Position numbers and translations under genes: made by a program. This document shows, piece by piece, positions 16,221-24,285 of a stretch of DNA of 51,821 bases; position 1 is the first letter of the stretch; each line of letters opens with the position of its first letter. Source of the DNA: Halobacillus fulvus (GTDB lineage: Bacteria > Bacillota > Bacilli > Bacillales > Halobacillaceae); contig SCFO01000012.1 of the NCBI GenBank assembly GCA_004078665.1, positions 1-51,821 on the forward strand. Direction: 5' to 3'. Under the pieces are notes generated by a model. The model was not told the DNA's origin. It did not search any database and worked only from the letters and a program-made list of their open reading frames with translations.

Positions 16221-16327
16221 TATAATGGACGATTAGTCTGCCGAGCTTCCTTGCGACTACCATCCAAATCTATCACCAGTAAAAATGGATGTGACTAGAA
16301 CCAGTTAAAGACTGGTTCTTTTTTTAT
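16221..16327 (+). ncRNA. Candidate small RNA or attenuated leader upstream of the gas vesicle operon
   Basis: A TATAAT at 16221-16226 is followed about 70 bases later by a strong terminator, stem AGAACCAG / CTGGTTCT plus a run of seven T. No convincing reading frame lies between them; the longest is a 15-codon TTG-started frame ending at the TAG before the stem. A transcript of about 95 bases is implied. No good -35 box is visible. It could be an independent RNA or a short leader. It lies in a 433-base stretch without genes between the SLH gene and gvpQ. Confidence 0.35.
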
Positions 16328-16375
16328 ATAACACTACGACTAGTCGATTTGTTTCAAATCACGATAAACAGGGAT

Positions 16376-16396
16376 GTATAAATAACTATTTTATAC
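16376..16396. promoter_or_regulatory. Inverted repeat in the gas vesicle promoter region
   Basis: Arms GTATAAA and TTTATAC separated by seven bases, about 100 bases upstream of the first gvp gene. Overlapping sequence GTTTCA-N14-GGGATG is a poor match to a sigma-B promoter (GTTTAA-N12-14-GGGWAW). The site could bind a regulator of gas vesicle expression. Inference only. Confidence 0.3.
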
Positions 16397-16493
16397 AATA
16401 TCCCCTCCGCACAGGTTTCACTGACAAAAAGATGGGAAGAAGGAATAAAAGAAAGTGGAAACTTTTTCACCATAGTAAAGGTGGTGACTCTGC

Positions 16494-17009
16494 TTGGGAA
16501 AAGGAACACGCATCATACGAAAATTTGAGGAAGGAGTGTTGCACCCGATCAGAACGGCGCGCAAGCATGCCCCGTCGTTTTCGAAGATTGCTAGAAAATC
16601 GGATGACTTCTCCGAGGCTGCGGATCACACTCAAGATGAGTTGAAGGACTCGGCTGGTGATTATTTTCAAGATCGGTTTAAGCAGCAAATGCAATCCAAA
16701 ATCATGGATGTTAGAGAGAACCTTCAGGAGAAGACCTCCGGAAATGCTGAGAAGGTTCATGAAAAAGCTGAAAGTGCGAAGGAGAAGATGCAGGAGAATC
16801 TTCTTCAGGTCCGGGAGAAAATGTCATCCTTCAAGGAGTCCGGAGAAGAACTGCAGGAGAAGGTTGAAGAGAAGACAGGAAGTTCGACGGAGAGTCGTGT
16901 CAAAGGTGTAGAGGACATCAAGGGCGTCTCCAACATTAAAAGTTCCAATTCGATCAAAAGTGCAGCGGATCTTAAAGGGTTGTCGAACATCAAAACATAT
17001 CACCACTAG
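16494..17009 (+). CDS. gvpQ: Gas vesicle accessory protein, GvpQ-like by position
   Basis: A 171-residue hydrophilic, charged protein starting at TTG, seven bases after AAAGGTGGTGA. The middle (about 45-125) is strongly heptad-like coiled coil ([20 protein letters not shown]). The C-terminus has imperfect IKxxxxIK repeats ([20 protein letters not shown]). It is the first gene of the operon and lies 13 bases before gvpA. In Bacillus megaterium the gene in this place is gvpQ (after gvpP). The assignment rests on position and character, because I cannot align it. No gvpP is present. Confidence 0.5.
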   Translation: MGKGTRIIRKFEEGVLHPIRTARKHAPSFSKIARKSDDFSEAADHTQDELKDSAGDYFQDRFKQQMQSKIMDVRENLQEKTSGNAEKVHEKAESAKEKMQENLLQVREKMSSFKESGEELQEKVEEKTGSSTESRVKGVEDIKGVSNIKSSNSIKSAADLKGLSNIKTYHH

Positions 17010-17022
17010 GAGGAATATCAAC

Positions 17023-17313
17023 ATGGCTGTTCAGAAATCAACAGATAGTTCAAGCTTGGCTGAAGTTGTCGACCGTATTCTTGATAAAGGGATTGTTATT
17101 GACGCGTTTGCGCGTGTATCGGTTGTCGGGATCGAACTAATTACAATTGAAGCGCGCGTCGTGATTGCAAGTGTGGATACGTGGCTGAGATATGCAGAAG
17201 CTGTCGGCCTCTTGCGCGATGAAGTCGAAGATGAAGGGCTTGGCGGAAGGTTACAGGAGGATCGGTCTTTATCGTCCCGATCCAGCGAGGAGCGCGGCGA
17301 ATTCAGTATTTGA
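17023..17313 (+). CDS. gvpA: Gas vesicle structural protein GvpA
   Basis: A 96-residue major shell protein. The conserved core [20 protein letters not shown], then [20 protein letters not shown] and [14 protein letters not shown], matches the GvpA helix-strand-strand-helix fold that polymerises into the vesicle ribs. The tail beyond residue 70 is polar and serine/arginine rich, as in Bacillus megaterium GvpA/GvpB. The ATG follows AGGAGG; upstream open frame is not coding. Only one true gvpA is present. The homologous gvpS and gvpJ further on are minor shell proteins. Confidence 0.95.
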   Translation: MAVQKSTDSSSLAEVVDRILDKGIVIDAFARVSVVGIELITIEARVVIASVDTWLRYAEAVGLLRDEVEDEGLGGRLQEDRSLSSRSSEERGEFSI

Positions 17314-17327
17314 GAAGGTGATGAGAG

Positions 17328-17585
17328 ATGAAGATTTTGAATCGTGTTCAGGAATTTTTTGAAGAAAACATTGCCCCCCCTCATAAAATCATCTCCGCTA
17401 AGAAACAGGGGGAGGAATGGCGAGTGCTCGTCGAAGTGATCGAAGAAAAGGATTATATGAAAAAGTATGCGCGAGATGAAATGGTCGGATTGTATGAAGT
17501 GTTTTTGGATAACTCGCAGGAAGTGACCGGTTTTTCTAGGTTGAGTCTACGTTACAGAAGCGACCTGGAAGAACAGGCGGAGTAG
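17328..17585 (+). CDS. gvpR: Gas vesicle protein GvpO family (GvpR)
   Basis: An 85-residue protein matching the GvpO family in length and in the pattern GEEWRVLVEVIEEKDYMKK...DEMVGLYEVFLDNSQEVTGF.RLSLRYRSD. In Bacillus megaterium the member at this place, between the shell gene and gvpN, is GvpR. In haloarchaea GvpO affects gas vesicle formation and expression; the role here is inferred from that. GAGAAGGTGATGAGAG precedes the ATG. It lies 14 bases after gvpA and nine before gvpN. Confidence 0.82.
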   Translation: MKILNRVQEFFEENIAPPHKIISAKKQGEEWRVLVEVIEEKDYMKKYARDEMVGLYEVFLDNSQEVTGFSRLSLRYRSDLEEQAE

Positions 17586-17594
17586 GAGGCGTAC

Positions 17595-18506
17595 ATGACG
17601 AAGCTGACACAGAGTGAATTCAGCAGAATGGATGGCGCTGATGTCTATCAACATCCGGCATTTAAATCGCTGATCAAGCGATCGATGCGCTATTTGGCCT
17701 CCGGGTATCCGGTTCATTTTACTGGACCAGCCGGTGTCGGAAAGACGACGCTAGCTCTTCATATTGCGCATAAAAGGAAACGTCCTGTCCTATTTCTGTC
17801 TGGTAATGAAGGTCTTTCAAACGAGGATCTGATCGGGGCTTTTAAAGGATATAACCGGAAGAAGCTGAATGACAATTTCGTACGGACGGTAAGAAAAATT
17901 GAAGAAAGTGTATCAGAAGAATGGGTGGAGGGTCGGCTTTATCAGGCGGTGACCCAAGGATATACGGTTGTCTATGATGAGTTCACCCGTTCCCGCCCAG
18001 ATACAAATAACTTATTTTTATCGATTATAGAAGAGAAAGTTCTTCCTTTGTACGGAGCGAAGCAGGAGGCTGCTTCTGTAAAGGTCCACCCTGACTTCTC
18101 GCTTATTTTTACAAGCAATCCGACAGAATATGTCGGAGTTTTTGATACGCAGGACGCGTTATTGGACCGGATGATCACGATTCCGTTTCAGCATGTTGAG
18201 GAAGAGGAGCAAATAGCGATCGTCGTTCAAAAGACAGGAATCGGGAATTCCAAAGCGACGGCCATCGTTCGGTTGATGGAACAGGTCCATCGACTGTGTC
18301 CGGATGATAAGAAACGGGTGTCCTTAAGGACGTCGATCATGATGGCAGATGTGGTCGAGCGGTATGACATGCCCATTGACGGGGATAACGAAGATTTTCA
18401 AAACCTCTGTCTCGATTTGACGCTCCATCATTTGCAAAAGTGTGAAACGGAAGATTTGAGAGAAAAGATTTTGAAGCTATGTAAGAACGTAGAGGGGGAT
18501 GTTTGA
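17595..18506 (+). CDS. gvpN: Gas vesicle AAA+ ATPase GvpN
   Basis: A 303-residue MoxR-like AAA+ ATPase needed for vesicles to grow to full width. Walker A is GPAGVGKT at 44-51. Walker B and following are VVYDEFTRSRP. A sensor-1 like FTSNPTEYVGV segment and a C-terminal helical lid follow. AGGAGG precedes the ATG. Its stop overlaps the gvpF start. Confidence 0.95.
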   Translation: MTKLTQSEFSRMDGADVYQHPAFKSLIKRSMRYLASGYPVHFTGPAGVGKTTLALHIAHKRKRPVLFLSGNEGLSNEDLIGAFKGYNRKKLNDNFVRTVRKIEESVSEEWVEGRLYQAVTQGYTVVYDEFTRSRPDTNNLFLSIIEEKVLPLYGAKQEAASVKVHPDFSLIFTSNPTEYVGVFDTQDALLDRMITIPFQHVEEEEQIAIVVQKTGIGNSKATAIVRLMEQVHRLCPDDKKRVSLRTSIMMADVVERYDMPIDGDNEDFQNLCLDLTLHHLQKCETEDLREKILKLCKNVEGDV

Positions 18507-19270
18507 TGTCCGAGGAAAACGGTGTGTATTTATTTTGTTGTATTCAGGCGACAGACGATAAAGACTTCGGAGAGATTGAGTTTGAAGGGGAGAGTCGTCA
18601 AATTTTCACGATTCCCTATAAAGATGCAGCCATGGTGGCGGTAGAGGCTCCTGTCAAAATCTATCCTCCGAAAAAGGAATACGTGCTGGCCCATCAGCGG
18701 GTCATTTCAAGCGTCATGGAAAAGGAGGCAACGGTTGTCCCTATCAGCTTCGGAAATGTCTTCAAATCCAAGGAGGATGCTCAGGTGTTGCTCGAGAATC
18801 TCTATCCCCAGCTAGAGAAGCTGTTTCCGGAAGTTCGCAACAAAATCGAAGTCGGGTTGAAGGTGATCGGCAAACAGGAGTGGTTGGAAGAGACCATTCA
18901 GCAAAACGATGCAATTATGAAGAAAAAACGAAAGACAGCTGGACAATCGGAAGCTGCCGGCTATTTTGACCGAATCCAGCTCGGGGAAATGGCCCAGAAG
19001 TTTTTCACCAGGCTGAAGCAAGAGGTCGAATCCGACATCCATTCCCCTCTGGCTGAACACGCTGTCTCAGCGAAAACGAATGAGACGTTAGGGGAGAAAA
19101 TGCTGTTGAACGGTGCTTACTTAATTAATCGCAGCGAAGAGGAAGCTTTTGATCAGGTAGTCAACGAGCTGCATGACAAGTGGCAGGATAAAGTCGATTT
19201 TAAATATACCGGGCCATGGCCTGCGTACAATTTTATTAACATTCAATTGAAAGTAGAGGAACCTACATGA
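18506..19270 (+). CDS. gvpF: Gas vesicle protein GvpF (GvpF/GvpL family)
   Basis: A 254-residue member of the GvpF/L family: N-terminal ferredoxin-like domain (YLFCCIQATDD, PISFGNVFKSKEDA) and a second domain ending in the family signature FKYTGPWPAYNFI. GvpF is reported to bind the gas-facing side of the shell and to start assembly. I take the ATG at 18506, which overlaps the gvpN stop (TGATG); a TTG one codon earlier is less likely. The gvpG gene overlaps its stop by four bases. The second paralogue is gvpL at 19527. Confidence 0.93.
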   Translation: MSEENGVYLFCCIQATDDKDFGEIEFEGESRQIFTIPYKDAAMVAVEAPVKIYPPKKEYVLAHQRVISSVMEKEATVVPISFGNVFKSKEDAQVLLENLYPQLEKLFPEVRNKIEVGLKVIGKQEWLEETIQQNDAIMKKKRKTAGQSEAAGYFDRIQLGEMAQKFFTRLKQEVESDIHSPLAEHAVSAKTNETLGEKMLLNGAYLINRSEEEAFDQVVNELHDKWQDKVDFKYTGPWPAYNFINIQLKVEEPT

Positions 19271-19518
19271 TCCATAAACTTGTGACGTTTCCGATCGATA
19301 TCGTGGTAAAAGTCGGCGAGCAGGTTAAAAAAGAAGTGGATAAAGAATGGTATAACCTCGAACATATCCAGAAGAAGCTGATGCAGCTGCAAATGATGTA
19401 TGAACTGGATGAAATATCTGAACAAGTGTACGAAGAAAAAGAAGCAGAACTAATTGCAAGGTATGAAGCAGCCAAGCGTTTGGAAATGGAGCGGTTGGAA
19501 GAAGGAATGCCAGAGTAG
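19267..19518 (+). CDS. gvpG: Gas vesicle protein GvpG
   Basis: An 83-residue, highly charged helical protein matching GvpG: LVTFPIDIVVKVGEQVKKEV, then KEWYNLEHIQKKLMQLQMMYELDEISEQVYEEKEAELIARYE. It is always located between gvpF and gvpL in Bacillus-type clusters, as here. The ATG overlaps the gvpF stop (ATGA), so translation is probably coupled. Confidence 0.9.
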   Translation: MIHKLVTFPIDIVVKVGEQVKKEVDKEWYNLEHIQKKLMQLQMMYELDEISEQVYEEKEAELIARYEAAKRLEMERLEEGMPE

Positions 19519-19526
19519 GAGGTTTA

Positions 19527-20336
19527 ATGATGAGCGACCTTCTGTATTTATACGGAATCATCCAATCACAACCTAGTGATTCGGAACTTATAGCGGACCA
19601 AAAAGGGATTGACGAACGAAAGAACTTGAAGCTAATTCCTTTCGGTTCCATTTCGGCCGTCGTCTGTCCAGTTGATCGTGAAGAATACGGAGAGGAAGAG
19701 GTGGAGGAGAAACTGAAGCAGCCGGAGTGGGTGAAGGAAAAAGCGTTTCACCATCATGAGACATTGCTTTCTTTAAGCGGAAGGACCACGTTGATCCCGA
19801 TGAAATTCTGTACACTTTTTAAAGATGAACAAAACCTGGAAGAGTTGATCGGAAAAAAACGGAGTGAGTGGGAAAGTCTCCTGAATCGACTTGCCGGAAA
19901 AGAGGAATGGAATCTCAAAATCTATAGCCATACGGCCAAGATGAGGGAGGACGTGGAATCGTGGAATGAAACGGTTCGTCTTAAGAAGCGGGAAATCGAA
20001 GGTATGAGTAAAGGGAAACAATATATATACCGAAAGAAGCTTGAGAAGACGATTGATGATGAAATTTTACGTCATCAGAACCATTTCGCTTCCACTTTGC
20101 ATGAGTCGTTGCTTCCTTTTGCACAGGACAATGCGGATAAGAAAATCTGGCAGAAGGATGTGACAGGACGTAACGAGGAGATGTGCCTGAACAAAGCGTA
20201 TTTGATCGATACGAATCAGGTGGAGGATTTCCTTGCGACCGTGGACCGCAGTCAGACGGAAGATGGCTGGACGTTTGAAGTGACCGGACCATGGCCTGCC
20301 TATCATTTTGTCGATAAAGCGGGCGTTGTCCGATGA
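19527..20336 (+). CDS. gvpL: Gas vesicle protein GvpL (GvpF/GvpL family)
   Basis: A 269-residue paralogue of GvpF with the same fold: LLYLYGIIQSQPSD at the N-terminus, LIPMKFCTLFKDEQNLEELI in the middle, and FEVTGPWPAYHFVD at the end. TAGGAGG precedes two consecutive ATG codons (19527 and 19530). Its stop overlaps the gvpS start. Confidence 0.93.
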   Translation: MMSDLLYLYGIIQSQPSDSELIADQKGIDERKNLKLIPFGSISAVVCPVDREEYGEEEVEEKLKQPEWVKEKAFHHHETLLSLSGRTTLIPMKFCTLFKDEQNLEELIGKKRSEWESLLNRLAGKEEWNLKIYSHTAKMREDVESWNETVRLKKREIEGMSKGKQYIYRKKLEKTIDDEILRHQNHFASTLHESLLPFAQDNADKKIWQKDVTGRNEEMCLNKAYLIDTNQVEDFLATVDRSQTEDGWTFEVTGPWPAYHFVDKAGVVR

Positions 20337-20578
20337 GCTATCGTGAACAATATGAAAATAATGATGTCGCACTGATCGACATTTTAGATGCGGTGCTAGA
20401 AAAAGGGGTCGTCATCTGCGGTGATCTTGTCATTTCGATTGCTGGAATCGACCTCGTGTACTTAGACGTGCGTATTTTAATTTCTGCAGTGGAAACGCTG
20501 ATGCAGCATAAGCAAGAAGCGGTTTCATCCGATCGAATGGATCAAGAAAAGGAGGCGATGTCACGTGTCATCCGATAA
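20333..20578 (+). CDS. gvpS: Gas vesicle protein GvpS (GvpA/J family minor shell protein)
   Basis: An 81-residue GvpA-related protein: ALIDILDAVLEKGVVICGDL, then VISIAGIDLVYLDVRILISAVETLM. It keeps the helix-strand-strand-helix core but lacks the long tail of GvpA. By order (L-S-K-J) it is GvpS of the Bacillus megaterium type. The ATG overlaps the gvpL stop, and the 3' end overlaps gvpK by 14 bases. Confidence 0.9.
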   Translation: MSYREQYENNDVALIDILDAVLEKGVVICGDLVISIAGIDLVYLDVRILISAVETLMQHKQEAVSSDRMDQEKEAMSRVIR

Positions 20579-20864
20579 TCTTCACAAGCAACCCTATGAA
20601 AGCGGGCGGATCCAGCTGGATCCAGAAAATGCTGAACAAGGACTCGCCCAGCTCGTGCTGACGGTTGTTGAATTGCTTCGTCAAATCGTTGAGCGCCAAG
20701 CCCTTCGCAGAGTGGACGGCGGAACATTGACAGATGAGGAGATTGAAAGACTCGGGGAATCCTTGATGAATCTCGAATTGAAGATGGAGGAGCTGAAGGA
20801 CATTTTCGGCTTAGAGGCTGAAGATTTAAATATCGACCTCGGCCCCCTAGGGAATCTATTGTAA
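20565..20864 (+). CDS. gvpK: Gas vesicle protein GvpK
   Basis: A 99-residue protein with the GvpK signature RIQLDPENAEQGLAQLVLTV, then ELLRQIVERQALRRVDGGTL, then a LTDEEIERLGESLMNLELKM helix and DLNIDLGPLG near the end. It starts with GTG eight bases after AAGGAGG, inside the end of gvpS. GvpK is an essential minor component of vesicle assembly in most systems. Confidence 0.93.
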   Translation: MSSDNLHKQPYESGRIQLDPENAEQGLAQLVLTVVELLRQIVERQALRRVDGGTLTDEEIERLGESLMNLELKMEELKDIFGLEAEDLNIDLGPLGNLL

Positions 20865-20882
20865 AAAAAAGGAGGGCTCTTC

Positions 20883-21188
20883 ATGCCCATCGAACAATCG
20901 ACACAGTCCAATAGTCTTGTAGACGTCTTGGAAACCGTGCTAGATAAAGGAGTCGTAGTAGCAGGGGATATCCGCGTCGGAATCGCCGATGTTGAACTTT
21001 TGACCATTAAAATCCGCTTGATTATCGCATCCGTCGATAAAGCGAAAGAAATAGGGATGGACTGGTGGGAGCAGGATCCCTACTTAAGTTCTAAAGCGCA
21101 GGAAAACCAGACAGAACGGCTGGAAAAAGAAAATCAAGAATTGAAAGAGCGATTGGAGCGGCTTGAGCGAAGTCGGGACCTTTTTTAA
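20883..21188 (+). CDS. gvpJ: Gas vesicle protein GvpJ (GvpA/J family)
   Basis: A 101-residue minor shell protein: NSLVDVLETVLDKGVVVAGD, IRVGIADVELLTIKIRLIIA and SVDKAKEIGMDWWEQDPYL are the GvpJ-type core. A C-terminal coiled coil follows (TERLEKENQELKERLERLER). GvpJ is thought to form the conical vesicle tips. AAAAGGAGGG precedes the ATG. Confidence 0.93.
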   Translation: MPIEQSTQSNSLVDVLETVLDKGVVVAGDIRVGIADVELLTIKIRLIIASVDKAKEIGMDWWEQDPYLSSKAQENQTERLEKENQELKERLERLERSRDLF

Positions 21189-21203
21189 GGGAGGGAGAAG
21201 CTG

Positions 21204-22307
21204 ATGGCTGAGGAAAAACAAAATACATCGAACTCAACAGAGGAAGAAGAGTCTGAATCTAAGCAGAAGTCTGGGAAAGAAAAAAGTTCAGAGACGACAA
21301 ACAAATCCGCTTCCAAACAAAGGGCATCGAGAATGAGTACGGGTCCTTCAACAAACAGAAAATCGACCAAAGACGCAGGAAGTGAAGAGGATGATCAGCC
21401 GGATAAGAAAGACGAGACACCAAAGACTTCCCGTAAGAAAGCGGATCAAGAAAAAGAGGAAAAGGCAGAGCCGGAAGAAGATAAGGCATCCGCTTCTTCA
21501 GATGAGAAAAATGATGTGAATGTTGAAGAGGAAGAAGACCGGGAAATAGAGGAAGAGGAAGAGCAGGAAGAAGAAAAAGAAGAGGCAGTGGGAGAAAAAG
21601 CGAAGCAGGAAAAAGAACCACAGCAAGAGCAAAAAGAAGATCAAGAAGAAGTGCAAAATCAAGAAGAAAAACAGAAAGAAAAAGAAGAAGAAACGTCAAA
21701 TCAAGAAGAACAACAACCAGAATCGGATCAGAGCGAAGACGAAGACCGTTCACTGGATGACGCCATCAGAAAGCAAGCCAGTCTGATTATTGATCAAATG
21801 AACGATAAAAAAGATGAGGTGAAAGATCGCGTGAACGAAGCGACTCCGAACTCGAAAAAAGGTCAATTCGCGACCAAAGCTGCGCTAGGTGGACTGGCTG
21901 GTGCTGCGGCAGGACTTTTGTATTCCTTAGCGAAAACGGTTAAAAGTGATTCGAGTCCGAAACCGGATGAAGCAGAGAAAGAGGCAGCCGCCGGTCTCGG
22001 GAAAGAAGCAAAAAGCTCTGATCAAGAGAATCCAAACAACCAACAATCCATAAAAGAAGAAACGAAAACGCAACAACCAGAGGATCCAGTGGAGAAGGCG
22101 GATAAGGAACAAGGCGATTCAAAAGAAAAAAGCCCCTCGGATTCCGCACACTCCTCTGATCAAGAGAATTCTCAAAACGATGGTAAGGATCGGAAAAAGT
22201 CACTTACTCTTCCGAAAGCACTCAAAAAAGACAGTTCGAGAGATTCATCCTCCAAAAAGACGAAGCGTAAGACGGTCTTGAGGAAGAATGATGACACGAC
22301 TTCCTGA
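21204..22307 (+). CDS. gvpT: Gas vesicle protein GvpT-like, very acidic low-complexity protein
   Basis: A 367-residue protein made mostly of Glu, Lys, Ser, Gln and Asp repeats, with no fold predicted by eye for residues 1-190. A short globular part near 195-250 (DDAIRKQASLIIDQMNDKKD) contains a Gly/Ala-rich hydrophobic helix ATKAALGGLAGAAAGLLYSL. The C-terminus is basic. Position between gvpJ and gvpU and general character match GvpT of Bacillus megaterium. The acidic tract may reflect a salt-adapted cytoplasm. The role is unknown. GGGAGGGAG precedes the ATG. Confidence 0.75.
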   Translation: MAEEKQNTSNSTEEEESESKQKSGKEKSSETTNKSASKQRASRMSTGPSTNRKSTKDAGSEEDDQPDKKDETPKTSRKKADQEKEEKAEPEEDKASASSDEKNDVNVEEEEDREIEEEEEQEEEKEEAVGEKAKQEKEPQQEQKEDQEEVQNQEEKQKEKEEETSNQEEQQPESDQSEDEDRSLDDAIRKQASLIIDQMNDKKDEVKDRVNEATPNSKKGQFATKAALGGLAGAAAGLLYSLAKTVKSDSSPKPDEAEKEAAAGLGKEAKSSDQENPNNQQSIKEETKTQQPEDPVEKADKEQGDSKEKSPSDSAHSSDQENSQNDGKDRKKSLTLPKALKKDSSRDSSSKKTKRKTVLRKNDDTTS

Positions 22308-22325
22308 TAGAGAGGAGAATTGGTA

Positions 22326-22688
22326 GTGGATGATTTATTATTGACCTTTATAAAAGCAGCTAATCAAAAGAACTTTTCGCTGGATATCACATTGAACGTA
22401 AAGGGTGCGCTGATTACAGGGACGACGGTTTCGGCTCATAAATACTTGGACTCCGTCAGCCATTATTTTGAAGATGGAAACGAGACTTCTCAGGCGATCA
22501 GTGAAAAGCTCGCGAATGCGAGTCAGTCAGCAAAAGAGAACAGCAGCCAGGAAGTGAAGTTCGTCCATTTGAAAAATGCGCAAGTGTTTAATGGAGGAGA
22601 ACCGACCCCTTCGGAAGGATCCTTTTACTGGAGAGGAAAGGTCGAAGATATCGATGGATTCTTTCTCGGTAGGATAGATGTCGATTAA
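22326..22688 (+). CDS. gvpU: Gas vesicle protein GvpU
   Basis: A 120-residue protein, last of the operon, matching GvpU in place and pattern (LTFIKAANQKNFSLDITLNV, KGALITGTTVSAHKYLDSVS, YWRGKVEDIDGFFLGRID). GvpU of Bacillus megaterium has been linked to vesicle clustering in the cell. I choose GTG at 22326, eight bases after AGAGGAG; TTG at 22320 would be only two bases from it. Confidence 0.88.
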   Translation: MDDLLLTFIKAANQKNFSLDITLNVKGALITGTTVSAHKYLDSVSHYFEDGNETSQAISEKLANASQSAKENSSQEVKFVHLKNAQVFNGGEPTPSEGSFYWRGKVEDIDGFFLGRIDVD

Positions 22689-22693
22689 AACAA

Positions 22694-22724
22694 AAGCCCC
22701 CTTCATCATTGATGAAGAGGGCTT
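22694..22724 (-). terminator. Terminator between gvpU and ald
   Basis: Stem AAGCCCCCTTCATCA / TGATGAAGAGGGCTT with one mismatch, between convergent genes. The T run is strong only in the leftward direction, so it mainly ends ald transcription, but the hairpin also closes the gvp operon. Confidence 0.82.
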
Positions 22725-22734
22725 AAAGTTTGGA

Positions 22735-23862
22735 TTAGGATAAAGCGACTTCTCTAAAAGCGTCTTTCACAGATACATACTCATATCCAAGATCCTCTGC
22801 CACTGCCTTATACGTCAGTTGACCGTTATGCGTGTTGACACCTTGTTCAATCGCAGGGTTATGAATCGCGTCTTTCACTCCTTTTGAAGCGATTTGAATC
22901 GCGTAAGGAATCGTTACGTTCGTCAAAGCGATCGTTGAAGTGCGTGGTACGGCGCCAGGAATGTTCGCTACCGCATAGTGAAGGACATCGTGCTTCTCAT
23001 AGATCGGATTGTCGTGCGTTGTCACGTGATCGACCGTTTCAAAGTTTCCGCCCTGATCGATTGCAACATCAACAATCACAGACCCTGGTGCCATCGTTTT
23101 CACCATATCCTCTGTGACAAGCTTCGGTGCTTTCGCTCCCGGAATAAGAACGGCTCCGACGACAAGGTCAGCGTCTTTGACTGCTTCTGCGATGTTGAAC
23201 GGGTTGGACATTAAGGTTTGAACGTCAGATCCGAACAGGTCATCGAGCTCGCGCAAACGATCCGGGTTCAAATCGAGAATCGTAACTTGTGCTCCAAGAC
23301 CAATGGCGATTTTCGCTGCGTTTGTTCCGACGATACCACCACCGATGATGACGACTTTCCCACGGTTGACGCCTGGTACGCCGCTAAGAAGAATCCCTTT
23401 TCCACCGAAGGATTTTTCTAAATACTGTGCGCCGACCTGTGTTGCCATGCGGCCTGCCACTTCACTCATTGGAGTCAAAAGTGGAAGCTTGTTGTTGACC
23501 GTTACGGTTTCATAGGCAATCGCTGTGACTTCATTCTCCACAAGCGCTTTTGTCAATTCAGGCTCTGCTGCAAGATGAAGGTATGTGAACAAAATAAGAC
23601 CTTTGCGGAAATAACCGTATTCAGATGGAAGAGGTTCTTTAACCTTCATGACCATTTCGGATTTCGCCCACAAATCGGAAGCGCTTTCAATAATTTTGGC
23701 ACCGGCGCTTACATATTCTTCGTTTGTGAAGTTACTGCCCAGTCCTGCGTCCTTCTCGATCAAAATGTCGTGTCCTGCATTCATGAGGTTGACAACACCT
23801 GAAGGCGTAATCGCTACGCGGTTTTCGTTGTTTTTAATTTCTTTCGGGATACCGATAATCAT
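22735..23862 (-). CDS. ald: Alanine dehydrogenase
   Basis: A 375-residue NAD-dependent L-alanine dehydrogenase (alanine + NAD to pyruvate + ammonia + NADH), used for alanine catabolism and in sporulating Bacillus. The N-terminal [17 protein letters not shown] carries the substrate-binding Arg15. Lys75 (MKVKEP) and the catalytic His96 (YLHLAAE) are in place. The nucleotide fold has [12 protein letters not shown], with Asp at the end of strand 2 (TILDLN). AAAGGTGG precedes the ATG. A PucR/AdeR-type regulator gene lies upstream on the same strand, beyond the repeat region. Confidence 0.96.
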   Translation of the reverse strand: MIIGIPKEIKNNENRVAITPSGVVNLMNAGHDILIEKDAGLGSNFTNEEYVSAGAKIIESASDLWAKSEMVMKVKEPLPSEYGYFRKGLILFTYLHLAAEPELTKALVENEVTAIAYETVTVNNKLPLLTPMSEVAGRMATQVGAQYLEKSFGGKGILLSGVPGVNRGKVVIIGGGIVGTNAAKIAIGLGAQVTILDLNPDRLRELDDLFGSDVQTLMSNPFNIAEAVKDADLVVGAVLIPGAKAPKLVTEDMVKTMAPGSVIVDVAIDQGGNFETVDHVTTHDNPIYEKHDVLHYAVANIPGAVPRTSTIALTNVTIPYAIQIASKGVKDAIHNPAIEQGVNTHNGQLTYKAVAEDLGYEYVSVKDAFREVALS

Positions 23863-24002
23863 GGGGAAAGTCCACCTTTCATTTCTGTTTGTAAGGCAAG
23901 TATAGCTTGGTGGATGAATTTTTTGTTTAGGGAAAAATGAGAAAATGGAGAGGGTGATTTGTGTTTTTACACAAACGCTTTTTGGAAGGTGAATTTGTTA
24001 TG

Positions 24003-24196
24003 AATAAGCTCTGTTAAAGCTTGATGTTGATACTAGAAAGTTTCCGTTATTCATACAAAAGGTTGGAGGGGCGGGAAATCACTCGCTTTCCATGGGCGGG
24101 CGCTGAGCTTCCTCGGAGCAAGGCTCCTGCGGGATCTCAGCCTGCCCTTTCCATTTCCTTTTATTATATCAACACTGGTGTTTAACAGAGCTTATT
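24003..24196. mobile_element. MITE-like element with 16-base terminal inverted repeats
   Basis: AATAAGCTCTGTTAAA at 24003-24018 is exactly complementary to TTTAACAGAGCTTATT at 24181-24196, and an inner TGTTGATA/TATCAACA pair lies a few bases inside. The 194-base element has no coding capacity and contains a copy of the structured repeat of this window. GAAAGTTTCCGT occurs both inside it (24037) and just outside its right end (24202). It lies in the 423-base gap between ald and its regulator, which holds no gene. Confidence 0.7.
24071..24155 (+). repeat. Structured palindromic repeat, copy 1 (lacks right arm)
   Basis: Core with CTCGCTTTCCATGGGCGGGC, then a nested hairpin: GCTGAG (24102-24107) pairs CTCAGC (24136-24141), and inside it GGAGC (24115-24119) pairs GCTCC (24123-24127). 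The unpaired TTCCTC and CCTGCGGGAT segments are the same as in other copies. The right outer arm present in copies 2-4 is missing. Confidence 0.8.
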
Positions 24197-24285
24197 AATA
24201 TGAAAGTTTCCGTCGAGTTGAAGGGTAGAAGTGGAGGACCGGAAAGGGAGCTTCCTGGTCCTCTATCTCCTATACATAAGGAAAG

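Noticed and set aside
16373-16398. Sigma-B promoter for the gas vesicle operon
   Set aside because: GTTTCA-N14-GGGATG matches only part of the consensus, so I did not call it as a promoter and report only the inverted repeat there.
16432-16644. 70-codon plus-strand frame overlapping the first gas vesicle gene
   Set aside because: It lacks a ribosome binding site and is Arg-rich out-of-frame translation; the TTG frame at 16494 has good spacing and runs into the operon.
21259-21753. Long hydrophobic leucine-rich frame on the minus strand opposite gvpT
   Set aside because: It is the antisense of GAA/GAG/AAG codon runs, which read as Leu/Phe/Ser on the other strand. No ribosome binding site or promoter is present.
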